From NCBI GenBank assembly GCA_036571765.1, contig BROE01000007.1, positions 9,293,293 through 9,357,292 on the forward strand: a stretch of DNA of 64,000 nucleotides. The letters run 5' to 3'. The DNA comes from Plecoglossus altivelis (taxonomy: Eukaryota; Chordata; Actinopteri; Osmeriformes; Plecoglossidae). Of the stretch, positions 26,465 through 39,538 are shown one piece after another. Below the pieces are notes generated by a model, which was not told where the DNA came from, did no database searches, and saw only the letters and a list, made by a program, of their open reading frames with translations. Position numbers and translations under genes: made by a program. Every line of letters begins with the position of its first letter. Position 1 is the first letter of the stretch.

Positions 26465-29400
26465 CTCTCCTCTCCTCTCCTCTCTCTCTTTCTTTCTCTC
26501 TTTCACTCTTCTCTCTCTTCCACCAATTTATAAATACATATAGTTCTCTTTCGTTCACGGCTATTCACAACAAATAGCTAACCCTCCTGACCTAAAGCTA
26601 ATGATATTGATAACTGTCACAGTGGTGTTCCAATTACCATACACATTATATGCATTAAAACCAGCACAAATTCAGTGAACATATGTAATTTATACTGTAC
26701 TATGTGTGAAAATCTTCTTTCTAGTTTCAATCAATGAACTGCCTTCTCAGCCACTCATCCTGCTAAGTGCTTTGGCAAAGTGACTTTGCTAGCTATCTAT
26801 GTAAGTATGCTGAGGCAGCAGAGACTGGAGGCTGCAGGCCTCCCCTCCTCTCCTCTCTTCTCCTCCCCTTCTCTCCTCTCCTCTCCTCCCTTCCTATCCT
26901 CTACTGCCTTGTCCTATGCTTCCCTCCTCTTCTTCCTTCTCTTTTCCTCCCCTCCTCCCTTCTCCTCTCCTCCCCACATCTCCTCTCCTCTCCACCTCTC
27001 CTCCCTTCTCCACGTGCCCCCCCTCCACTCTTGTTTCATGTAAACCTCTGCCACTCTCTACCGCTCTCTGTCAGCTTTCCCCTGCTTTCCATCCTCCCGT
27101 CAGCTTCTAGATGATATTAGGGTGGGGCTTACCTTGGTAGCAGCGTCAACATTGGCTCCTTGTTTGATGAGTTCCGTTACCACCTCCACATGGCCCTCCT
27201 TAGAGGCTAGATGGAGAGCATTCAGGCCATTCTACAGAGGGCCACAAAAGAAAACAATGATGGAACCTGAGGAACAACAGGATCCTGCAACGCATGCATC
27301 TCCACAGCCCTGGTGCAACTAGCCACGCCTGAGTGCTACCTGGTTGCAGATGTTGATGTCGACCCCAGTCTTCAGGTACTCCAGAGCCTTCTCCAGGTTC
27401 CCTGCCCTGGCAGCCCTCAGGTAACTGGCATTGCTGTCCGACTTGGAAGAAGATAGAGAGAGAGAGAAGCAAAGTTACACTTCTGTAACTCCTGCACTGG
27501 TCGCCTTCGTGAGCTGTTCCCCCACTCTCGTCATCCTTCCCTCAACATCATGTGAGAGACTAGTATCGACAATGACCATCAGTTGTTTGACAGTACTTGA
27601 GCTGTACATTTGAAATGCACAGGGGATAAAGACAGTGTTTATACATGCTGTGAAGCTGTCAGAAACACAGCAGGCCAGCGGACTAATAGACATGGTCTAT
27701 GATGATGACACTGCCGTTGTGCAGAGAAAGCAGAACAGCAGAGTCAGTATGCTGACAATGTCTCAATGTATAGGAAATGATCATGTGACACACTGGAACA
27801 CTCCGAAATTAACTCTGGTAGGAACCACATCCAGTAACAGTTTGTATTGATTGGGGTGTGTTGAATGTGACTGGGAGAGACCAACTTCTGACTGAAAGCA
27901 TGAACAATCCACTGAAATAAGTGCAGTCGACCGACAATTGGTCCATTTCTCCCTCTCCTCTGTAAAGCTGAGCTGATGGCCAGAACCAGACGAGAACCTC
28001 CTGTCTATGAGAACTGCACACGGAGATTAGAAGGAGTCAGATTAATGGACCTTCATAGGGAATGTGAAAGTGTGGCCATTGGATGTTTAAATCTTTAAGC
28101 TCAGTCTAATTAGTGTATTTCCTTCAAGCTTGATGATGATGTTTAATCACAGTAGCAGTAAGCTGCCTGCCAGGATTTACAGTACATCTTCGGTAACATA
28201 TGACCACATCTATCAGAAGGCTTGAGGTTATAAACAACTGAGGGGTTGATATATTGTGTCAGTACAGCAGAACTCAGGAGAAATGTGTTTTATCACCGCA
28301 GTGAGCCTGGACAAAACTGAGGAGAAAATTGCATTTCACAACGAAGTGCTGAAGTTCACGTGCAATGTGTGTTTGTGTGTGTGCGTGCCACTGGGTGTGG
28401 GCATGTGTGTGTAGCCTGTGCGCATGGGAGTGGGGGTCAATAAGGGTGTGGCCTGTCCATGTGAGTAGACAGCCTCTGCAGGAGTTGGTGGGTGGAAGGA
28501 AAGGGAGAGGAGGGGAAAAGAAGGAGGAGGGGGTGGAGATGAATGATAAAGAGGGGAGGGGGAGGCAGGAGAGGATGGAGAGAGGAGTAAGGGTGGGAGG
28601 AGAGGAAGGGTGAGGATGGGGGGCAGGAGGAGATGGAGGAGGGGAGGAGGAGAGGAGGGGGAAGTGGGGGAGGAGGGGTGGGTTGGGCAGGGTGTGTCCC
28701 TGTCTGCTCTTGCTGCAGTGCTGTAATGCTCTGTGCCCCACCCCAGTCACACACAGCACATGCCACAAGCAGGCATGTTGGAGTCATCACACTCAGGCGC
28801 TCACTTTCTCTCTCTCTTACAGTATGCACACAGTCTCTCTCCCCAAGTCCCACACTGACAGAACTGAAGGATGCTACTGCACATTTCTACACTGCTACAG
28901 TGATAAGCAGTAGAGATCATCAGCACCTATAAACTAGCCTTACAGTCTCTGTGGTGAAGGACTCTACAGCACGGGAGCTGGAAAACGTGGTCCCAGTCTC
29001 TCATTATTGTCTAAAAGGGGAAATTGCAGGTTTAGCAGTGATTGTTAGTAGTTAGTTCAGGTGAGAGCAGATTGATGGTTGACAAATAGCAGCTAGAGGA
29101 CAGCTAAACAGTGGGCAGTGGTTGAGGAGCAGGTCACAGTCGTTTGGATAGATGGTGCGTGAGTGTATGCGTGTGTGTGTGTGTGTGCATGTGTGTATGC
29201 ATGTGTGCCGGTCATTGTAACCAGATTAGGGCCTCTGCCTGTGTGCTCTTAGGTCACTTCCCTTTGCACTGGCTGCTGGTCAGTGGCTCTGGAGGACTTA
29301 TCAGTCTAGATCCTCACACACTCGCAGACACACACACATGCAGACCACGCACACATACACACACACAATAAGAGCTTTTATCTGTGTCACCATCAGGGCA

Positions 29401-29845
29401 CTGTCAGCATCCGTGAGCTCCCTCCAGCAGAGTTGAAGTTACAACAGGGCTTACCGGACCACACGCATTCACACACAAACAAACATTAAGAACACATTGT
29501 CATCGCAACAATCACGCCAGAATCCGTATCCACACACTCATACACAACAACACTCACGTACACAGACACGCCAACTCTGACTTCTCTCTGAGTCTCTCTG
29601 CTCCTCCTGTCCCTCCCTCCATTTCCCTGCGGATTTACCACTATGCTGTTCCACTAGCTCCCGACATACCCCCCCACTGACATAGGATCCCCTTAAAGGG
29701 AAAGAAAAGAAGAGAGAGAAAAGGAGGGAGAGAAGAAGACAGAACAGATATAGTGACTATGTTTAGGACAGCTATAGCTTCAGGGGGAGGCTGGTTGGAG
29801 ATAGGGTAAACCTTTCACACTAAAGCTGTCAACTGATACTGACCA

Positions 29846-29901
<56 letters not shown>

Positions 29902-32900
29902 GATCTCAGAGGGCCATAGGTAACAATGCATGCATGCTCTTTTTTATCAGTCTGAGCCTCTTCGTACACAACCAGAAGTGCATCAAACATGGACCAGACC
30001 CCAGATTTACCAGGCATGTTAGACACGGTACAGTACCATTAGAAACGGTACTGTCCAAGGATGACAGTTGAACTGAAACATCTGCAATTTCAGGAAACTA
30101 AAATATATTTAACCAAGAGTCAAGCATAAAAAGTCCAGTTCTGGGGAAGAGCTTTGACTAAACCCAAAACACACCTGATGCTAGAACCTAGCAGGACCTA
30201 GCATAACCTAGCAGGACCTGGCAGGACTTTGCAGGAGATAGAAGGACCTAGTAAGACCCAGCAGGACTTAGTAGGAGCTAGCAGGACCTAGCAGGACTTA
30301 GCAGGAGCTAGAAGGACCTAGCAGGACCTAGCAGGACTTCGCAGGACCTAGCATGTCCTCGCAAGACTTAGCAGGACCTAGCAGGACCCAGCAGGACTTA
30401 GTAGGAGCTAGCAGGACCTAGCAGGACTTAGTAGGAGCTAGCAGGACCTAGCAGGACTTAGCAGGAGCTAGAAGGACCTAGCAGGACCTAGCAGGACTTA
30501 GCAGGACCTAGCATGTCCTCGCAAGACTTAGCAGGACCTAGCAGGACTTAGCAGGACCTAACAGGCGTTAGCAGGAGTTAGCAGGACCTAGGATGACCTG
30601 GCAGGACCTTGCAAGGCTTAACAGGACCTCACAGCAGGCTCTAGCCTCCAACAGCCTCCGTGGACCAACCCGCTTCTATCACTTCAATATGAACATCAGG
30701 CTACATTCAGTTCATGTCGTTATGCTTACTGAATATCTTTTATGTGTGACTGCTAGCACTTAACCAGTCTGACTCTCAGCTACAGATGTGGTGGCTGCGT
30801 GGTCCTCAATCTAAATAATCCACTGATACTTCTCAGACCACATGGGACCTCAGGGTTGAATTCTGGGACAGATGATGAACCCTACCGGTTACCGTCTGAC
30901 TGAGAGGACACCCTCACATTCTTTCACGACTAAGATCTCAAAACGCCCAGGTAAAGCTACCTAGCTTCCTGAAAATGCTCAAACCCGAAACGCAGACCCA
31001 TACATTTACCGTCAGACTAAGAGAACATGTTTGTGGACCCCCGAAAGAGCTTACTTCTCTCAGGCAGTAACAGCTCATCACAGTCTTTTTCAGTGACATC
31101 AAGGTGCAAATGGAGCCATAGTTCTTCTGTTCACCGCACTATAATCATCATAAAACGGAACCATTCCACCTCTCTCTTAGAGACCCAGACCTTTCCATCT
31201 GTCTGGACGCCCAACTCGACAGTAATGATGTTACAGTACATTTACATGACAGAGACACACCATAGACTCGTCCCTGGCTAACCTCTCGCTCTCTCTCTCT
31301 TCTTCCCTGTCTCATCCTCCCACTCTCTCTCTCCCTCTCACTCTCTCTCTCTCTCTCTCACTCTCTCTCTCTCGCTACGTACTACGCTCTAGCCAAGGTC
31401 AGTGGGTTGCATTAACATCGATCAATCCGAACACAATACTCAAATGTGACTTTAAGTAGCTCTTCCTGATGATATCTGTGAGTTATGAAGCCTTCCAGAG
31501 CCATGATGTGAATCTCTGTCACACACTGCACCATGCTGCAGTCCACAACAGTAAACACACACTCTCTCTCTCTAGTTCCTGTCCTTGTACCATCCTGAGG
31601 TCCTGCATCCACAAAGTCAGCCACACACAAACATCCAATTCAAATCATCATTCGCTGCAAACCCAATCAGACTAAAGATTCGGAGCAGCATCAACTCAGC
31701 CAGCTAATGAATCAGATAAGAGGACTTACTGGATAGGAGAGAAACTCTGCTGCCTCCTCCACTGCCATTTTCCCCTGCAGTAGTGAGTGAAACCTGAGTA
31801 TTCAATGAGCTATGCTATAGCGCCAGGACTGGAGCAGGGGCTGGAGCTGGGACAGGGGACGGGGGGAGGAGGGGCTGGGATAGGACCGGGCTGAGACAGG
31901 GGCATTATGCTTGGGCTAAAAATACCTGCATGCCTGGGAGGACAGGGGGCAACCAACAGTTCCGCTGCTAATCTCTCCGTCCTCTGCACTGAACAATAAC
32001 ATCGTACTACTCTTAATTGCTGCACTTAAGTAGGCAACTTTGGCTTTGGAAGAGCATAGACAGTTTTGAAAGATTGTGCAGTTTAGGTATGCGCTGGAGT
32101 TGTAGTGCAACTTCACCTTTAACATTTGTATCACTTCTACAAGCAAGAATTGAACACAAAGTAGCGACAGCATCTTACAGAATAAACCCAACAGCAGCTC
32201 CAGTCACCTGCCACATTCAGCCCTGCATCTGCCTGTAAACACCAGCTCTGAGCGCCAGCTGGAGTCTTCTAGCTGGCGCTCATTCCACATAGCAGCACAG
32301 GGGAATCTCTCTTGCACACTTACCATATTAGTAGGCACTAGTCACTCTGGGCTGGCAGTAACCATGATACGCACAGGGGAACCGAAATAGAAAAATAGTC
32401 CTGAGCAGCCTGGGATGTTCAGAGTAGGGCCCCCGCCCCTCTCCTCCTGCCCCCCTGCCCCTGCCCACGAGGCCCCCCAGCCAGGAATCTGTCCAGAGCA
32501 AGTCTCATTGTCTTCCTGTCTTATCAGCTCTTTCTCCCTGAGCCACAAAGCAGATCCACTGCCAGGTCAGTTATCCAGTGTAGCTACCAGCGTAGATAGT
32601 GAAGTCAGTGGAGCCAGTATATCCACTGTCACTGGTGTAGCCAGTGTATCCAGTGTATCTTGGATACTGGAGCCTGGAGTCTAATGGAAGCACAGTGGTT
32701 AGGTAGTTTAGCTATAGGCAGCACACCAGGCTGGTGTCTGGGGGCAAGAACATGAAGTCCACTGGAGGAGTTAAGGAGACGTGGCTGATCCTTCCCCAGT
32801 AAGCAGGCAGGTGGATGGGCAGGCAGGCAGGCAGCAACCCAGCAGCAACCCAGTAGAGGCTGGCTTCTCTGGATAGCTACTGACTGCATCCACAATATAA

Positions 32901-35900
32901 TCAGCCACTAGCTAGCCACACAACCCGAATCACACACACACATATCACAGTTGCCAACAACTTAATGAATTGGACCAATGCAGTCAACAGTTACTCATTT
33001 TAATGGTTAAATACCCTTCCTTTCCATTCACTAGGTGGTCCATTAATTTCAGTCTGATATACTTTGCCTCCTCACAGTATGTATAAAGCAATCACAAATG
33101 AAAGACTGTTTGATGTGGTCAACACATGTGATGCACTGGGTATATCCAGCACAATACAATAAAACTACAACTGAGATGTAGCGAACCCCCTCTAGAATAC
33201 TTGGACGTATCGTGTAATGTATGTATGTCATATTCAGTAGAAAAATCTTTCTTTTTGGAGAGGATGTCTCTGCTTTGCAAGTCTGGCAGCAGATCCAGTG
33301 GGAGGGGAAGAGTTGTCATGGCAACAGGATCCTGACTGCAGTGTGAGGTGGAATGGAAGCCCTGGGAATGCAAACTTTCTCATCCTAAATGGTCTCTCAT
33401 TATGCTGAGGGTTCTTCAATGCGTTGTGATGTAAGAGGTTCTAGAATGTTTTGCGAGGTTCATCTTTCTAGAATGTTTTGTGATGCTGAAGATTCTACAA
33501 GGTGATAGGATGCTGAACGTTCTAGGATGCTTTGCAATTCTGAAGACTCAAGACTATTGTCTTATGATGTGATGAAGGATATAAAACTCAAACATCTATA
33601 ATGACTTGTAATATCTCCTCTTCGTGTCCTGTCTGTTTCAGTCAAAAGAGATTCTTTTTTGTATTTGATGACTAGAGCAGCACCATTTTAAGCAGTACAC
33701 TAACAACTGTTGTGATGTACCACTGTCATAAGTATTATGCTGAATCATATCCATGTGTGAAGATGACGTTCCCTAGAACAGTGTCAAACACACACATCTA
33801 TTGGCTCTGGTACAAACGGCTGAAACACCAGCCTGATCAATACAGCCAATTAGGAGGGCTCCTTATATCTCACTCCTCACGAGACCCACCTCGCTGCCCT
33901 CCTCCCCCTCCTTCATCATCCTCCTCTGCAGAACCTGACCCTCAGACCTCTGATCAATATGGCAGAAGGCTGGATCACCTCTTCATCTCAGCTGGACAGA
34001 GCTACAGCAGCAGCAGGGACAGAGGCTGCTGGGCTGATCTGTTGGACAGCAGATCAACCAAAGGAGAAAGAGACCATGGAGAGAGGGTGTGACGATATGG
34101 AGCGAGAGATCATGTGACTCAGAGAGAAAGACAGAAACAGAGGGAGAGAGACAGAGAACGAGAGACAGAGAGCGAGAGCGAGAGGGTAACACATCTAAAT
34201 GTGCGTACTATGGAATATCAGAACACCTGTTCTCTGTCATACTCTAGTGGCTAGACTTTATCACTGCATTGACAGTGCCCACATAACTGAAAGACTGAAA
34301 CTGTCAACAACCGCTGCATTCTGTATAAGCATTGTAAAATGTTAGCGTTTTCTCATAGTACAGACTGTTCGTGGAGGCTAAGCTAAATCGTTATATCTAG
34401 CAGAACACATACCCGCGTGATCAGTACCGCACCCTCTCAGGTGATTGGCTGTGGGCTGAGCTCTGCTGACTCCTTATTGGATAGCGGATAGATGCTGATG
34501 CTGTACTGTTGCTGCTGGAGAGCTACTCTGTACTAGGCAGAGGTAAAGATGCCTGGGACATGTGTGTGTGTGTGGATGGACAGACAGTAAGAGCAGACAG
34601 AAAGACAGCCAGACTGACAAGCAGAATGTGTTGACACTGGCCGTCTGTTCTCACGGTAGCCTAATCTCTTCTGACAGCCACTAAGCCGAGGTCATGAATT
34701 ACTTAGAGATGTCCGGAGAACAGCCACCAGCCGCCATGTCTAACCCCCTGCTTCCCCCCTGCTTCCCCCAGGCCCTTAGGACCCCAGCCCACACACGGAC
34801 TAACTGTAACAGCCATACCTCCTGCAGACTGCCAGCCTTCTGATTCTTAGTTCCCATTAACATTCTACAGCTAAAAGGCAAGGCAAGGCAGGTTCATTTT
34901 CATAGCACATTTCAACAACAAGGCAATTCAAAGTGCTTCACATAAAACCATAAAAAGCATCTGAACGTACTGCAGAAAAAAATAAGATTTGAAAAACATT
35001 AAAAACTGTTGAAAAAATATTGGCTTCAAGGAACAACAACAATCCCAGCCCCTATGTCATATGTTTTTAGAAGGATAATGGAACTGGTTATAGTCGATCT
35101 TTAAATGAGACAGGATTCACTAGTCTGCTGGTCTGCGAGTCTGCTGGTCTGGTAGTCTGCAAGTCTGCTGGTCTGCTAGTCTGTTGGTCTGCTGGTCTGG
35201 TGGTCTGCTAGTCTGCTGGTCTGCGAGTCTGCTGGTCTGGTTGTCTGAAAGTCTACTGGTCTGCTAATCTGTTGGTCTGCTGGTCTGCAGGTCTGCTGGT
35301 CTGCGAGTCTGCTGGTCTGGTAGTCTGCTAGTCTGCTGGTCTGTCTTTGGTGCTGTGCAGGTGGGTCCTGTCAGGTGTCCGTTTGACAATACTTCACTTT
35401 CCTTCCTCCCTTGGGTTTCCATATGTCAGATTGTGCATCTTAACAAAATGGTGCATTTGAAAGCTGTTGCCTGCGCTGTAAACAAAACGCAGATGGACTT
35501 GCTACGGTTCACTTCTCGCATCAGCCAATCACATGCTCCCAATGTTGCACTCCTCCTTAGTTCAATGGCAACCTAACGCATGGCACTGCTGCAGCTGCTA
35601 AGCTCATCTGCTAGACAATAACACACACACATAAACACAAGCCACACGCAAAGTTGTGACAGGGAAAAACAACACTGACTGAACAGGGATCCATTCCAAT
35701 GTAGCACCAAGAAGGCTGGACGCAGGCATGTGGCGTGAAGCTACGGAGCTGCTAATGGCTTATAAGGGAAATGCCCTCTCAGGGTCGATACACATTCTGT
35801 CCAAGGGCATCAATGTCCACGTTCTCCCTACTACTTCTCGGTCCTCACTCACATAGCTATTTAAATGAAGAAGGAAATCAGAGAGATGACAATAAACAAA

Positions 35901-36439
35901 TGCGCAAACAATGTCCGAATAACCACTGACACATCAGTGTTGACAACCAACATGTAGCCAAACGAAGAGAAGTCAGTGATGTATGCATCCATTCTACATG
36001 CACTCTCTTATCTGCTTTTCTCTCTGTAAGTACTCAAAGAGAGAGAGAGAGGCTACAGAGTGGGGAAGAGGAGAGAGTTGGAGAAAAAAGGAGGTTAGTG
36101 TTCCCTGGCTCTGGCCCCAGACACCCAGCCTAGAGAGCCTAACGTCTCTGCACAGCTCAGCAGCTCACCCAGGATACTTCATGGTTCGTGACTGGACTAC
36201 CTGGCATGCCCCTCCCGCCCGCCATACACACACACATGCATACACACGCATACATCACACACCTCGTCTTCTCTGGTGAATATGTGTCAGTGTGTGCGCG
36301 TGTGGGTGGGTGAGTGAGTGCATGTGTGAGGCAGGGTGGCCAGCATGTGTTTCTAGACTACAGCCCCACCCTTCTGCTCACCTTCAGAGTGCCCCCTACA
36401 AGCAGGGAATACACAGAATGATGGAGCAGCCTGCATTCA

Positions 36440-36485
<46 letters not shown>

Positions 36486-37208
36486 GCAGCTGAAGTCCAC
36501 TATCTATTGTAATACGAACCTTACTCCATTTGTAATATATTTACACAAACTCTAACTTCTGTCTGCTCAAATTTAAGCTCAGAACTTAAGTGCAAACCTG
36601 TGCAGCTACTACAAGACTACATGACTACCAGGTTATCTGAATGTGTTACTTTTGAACAACTGCAGAGCAGAAGAGAGGAATGGGGGTTATAAACACATAT
36701 ACAGTATATACACTCACATACACACACACACACACCAACACACACACACACTCATGCACACATTTCTGGAGCTCACCGCTCTAAACAGCTGTGTGTATAG
36801 CTATCTGATTCAAAAGGAAGATGCTGTAAATGCTGTTGTGGTTGTCGTTTCTGGTGACTGGTGCAGCATTAAAATTAATTGAGGGAACAGTAGGGGCAAA
36901 GCTGTGTGTTAATAATTGCGTACGAGTGTGTGTACAGTACACGTCTGTGTGTGTCTAGGTTTCACGAATGTAACTCGACCCAGTTCTGAGTATCTGCAGC
37001 AGAGAGAGAGAGAGAGAGAAAGAAGGGGAGGAAAGAGAGAGAGAGAGCCAGAGATTGAGAGAGAGGGGTGGGAGAGAGAGGTGGGGAAGAGAAGAACAGC
37101 CCTGCAGGGTAGCAGCAGGATAAAGGGTTTAACCAACACATCAGGCTGCCTCCTCTGAGAACACCAGTAATGTTTACTCCAGTTAACACTCTCCAGTTAA
37201 CACTCTCC

Positions 37209-37241
<33 letters not shown>

Positions 37242-39490
37242 GCTCCCACTCTCTCCCTTTCTTTCCTCCAACTGGCTCAATTTCTTTACCTCCACCCTCT
37301 CCTCACCCTCTATCTTCTACTCCTAATGACCCCTCCCCTCTCCTTCTATTAACCCCCTCACCCTCTCCTCCCATTACCCCACAACATTATGACTGTCTCT
37401 CCTCTCCCTCGCATTCCGGTCCTCTCTCCCCTCCCTCTTTCTTTCTCTCAGGCTTCTGATGGGCTACTCTTCAATTATTCATAACTCTTCGTAATACTTA
37501 GAGCATTTTCTCCTCCATCACACTCTCATCTTCCTTTCCTCTCACTCCCTCCACCCAACCCCTCTTTTGCCTGCCCCACAATGTGTCTCCCTTCTTCATG
37601 GTCTTCTTCTCTCCTCCATGGCAGCACATTCCTTACCTCTCAGCCCTGTGTTCCTCTAGTTCACCTCCCAGCCTTCTTCTCTCCCCCACCTCACCGTGCC
37701 CCTGCGCTCCACCCTCCATCCTGTCTCCCTCCCCTCCTTGTCATCTGCTCATTCTCCAGAAGAACTTGCGGCCATGCTGAGCTAGAGCCTCGCCTGGGTC
37801 TTCTCCCATCCCCAGCCCAGCTCTCCTCAGTCTGCCAGGCACAGGGAGGGAGAGGGTTGGTCTGGGTCCTCTGTAGCTTGGCTGTGTCTCTCCACAGACA
37901 GAGCTGAGTCTCTCCACTAACCTCCAGATCCAGCAGCACACCCTGGTGTAGTTTAACACCCTAATTGTAAAGTGTGTATAGCGTTAACCTGCTGCATTTC
38001 TACTGTGCAGTATAGTAGGATGGGAGGCCGTTAATCTCCCATGATTCAACGGCTTTGATGGCAGGCGTGAGTGGGCTGACTGTTGTGATTGGTGGGCTAT
38101 GCACATCAGGAAGGAAGATGAGGGTTGGGGGAGGAAGAGAAGACGCTCAGCTTGGGTGCTTCTTTGTGTCTCTGTTCCACTCTGCTGCAGTGACATGTCT
38201 GGTCCATGTGACTGGAGTACTGTCACATCACTCCCGTCGCACCACGGTAATACGACCTACACGCTGGGGTCGCTTTCTCATAAAACTAGGGGTGAGATGA
38301 TGTTCTGTGCAATTTAAATCCACTGAACAATGCAGTTTCCAAAATCTAAATGTGTTATTTAATAGCTTCAAGAACCAGCACAATAACAACACAATAAAGT
38401 GTGAGAGCAAGAAAAAAAGAGAGAGAAAGAAATAAAGCAAAAAATGAAAAAATGAAATAACAGGAGAAATGTTATGGAGGAGATTTCCAAAAGGAGGGAA
38501 TCAGGCCCCGAGCCCAGCTCCCCAGGGACAACACTCCTCTGAGGACCAACAGGAACAGTGTAGGAGAACAGCGAGGAGGGGGAGGAGAGCAAGAGGAGGG
38601 GGTGGAGACGAGGGGGAAGGGCGGGAGGAGGTGGGTGGAGTGTGTGGGGGGGGGGGACTCCAAAAGAGTGGGGGAAAGCCAAGAAGCCCTCCACGCACAA
38701 TAGAGATGAGAGAGGAGGGGAGGGTGGGTGGAGGAGAGGGAAGAGCGATGGGGAGGAGGGGAATCAGGGACCTTGAAAAATGAGGCTTGGCTTAAATAAG
38801 TGTCAGGGGATTAATGCCATGGCGTGGGGTGTGTGAGTGTGTGTGTGTACAGAGGAGGATGCTGGTGGTAGTGAGAGTGAACTCAAGCATAGGGAAGCCC
38901 CACCCCCAACCATGCACACACATACACAGCTCTCAACACCCCTCTTTCTACTCCCAAAACAGAACAATAAGAAAGATAGATGGAAGAGAAATAGGTAAAA
39001 CAGCTCCTCTAGTGTGTGTGCGCGTGTGTGCGTGCGTGTGTGTGTGTGTGTGTGGATGTGTGTGATTGAGTTGAAACAAGGACAGGCTGGAGGACAGACA
39101 GTAGTCTCGTCTCCTGAGTCAGAGATATCACACTGATTCAACAGCAGCTTAGACTGTGTAGGAGACAGAGTTACACTTACTAGAATCACAAGAAAACAAT
39201 ACTGACACATATGTGAGAGGAGAGGAGGACAGGACAGGACAGGACAGGGTAGGGCAGGGCAGGGCAGTGCAGTGTAGGGCAGCAAACTATAATATGGATA
39301 TCCAGGGACAGGAAATGTGATAGGGCAGATCGTCACCAGCCAAAAGACCACTACTACTCTAAGCTACAGCCAGCTGTACCGCCGCCAGCACTACGATACA
39401 CAACTAAACAGCACCTACCATACTACAGTCGCAATTTAATCAATAGTTTTTAATTTGGCCACAGTGTTTGGCTTGTCCTTCCTTCTGTTC

Positions 39491-39538
<48 letters not shown>

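Larger units (their letters stand above)
27442..31729. other. ank3 intron between the shared exon and the MAVEE first exon
   Basis: About 4.3 kb. Holds G/GA-rich sequence (28490-28690), TG (29167-29215), CA (29847-29893), the 10-bp minisatellite (30186-30640) and CT (31289-31376). No gene seen. Confidence 0.65.

Noticed and set aside
28274..28853. Two overlapping minus-strand open frames over 130 codons
   Set aside because: Low-complexity proline/serine/histidine frames from the GGA-rich tract; no start, domain or splice evidence.
34819..34863. Open stretch MLMGTKNQKAGSLQE ending at a GT donor in phase 0, a possible fourth first exon
   Set aside because: The start context is poor, the donor (GAG|GTATGG) is moderate, and the stretch sits against a dispersed repeat; no family resemblance.
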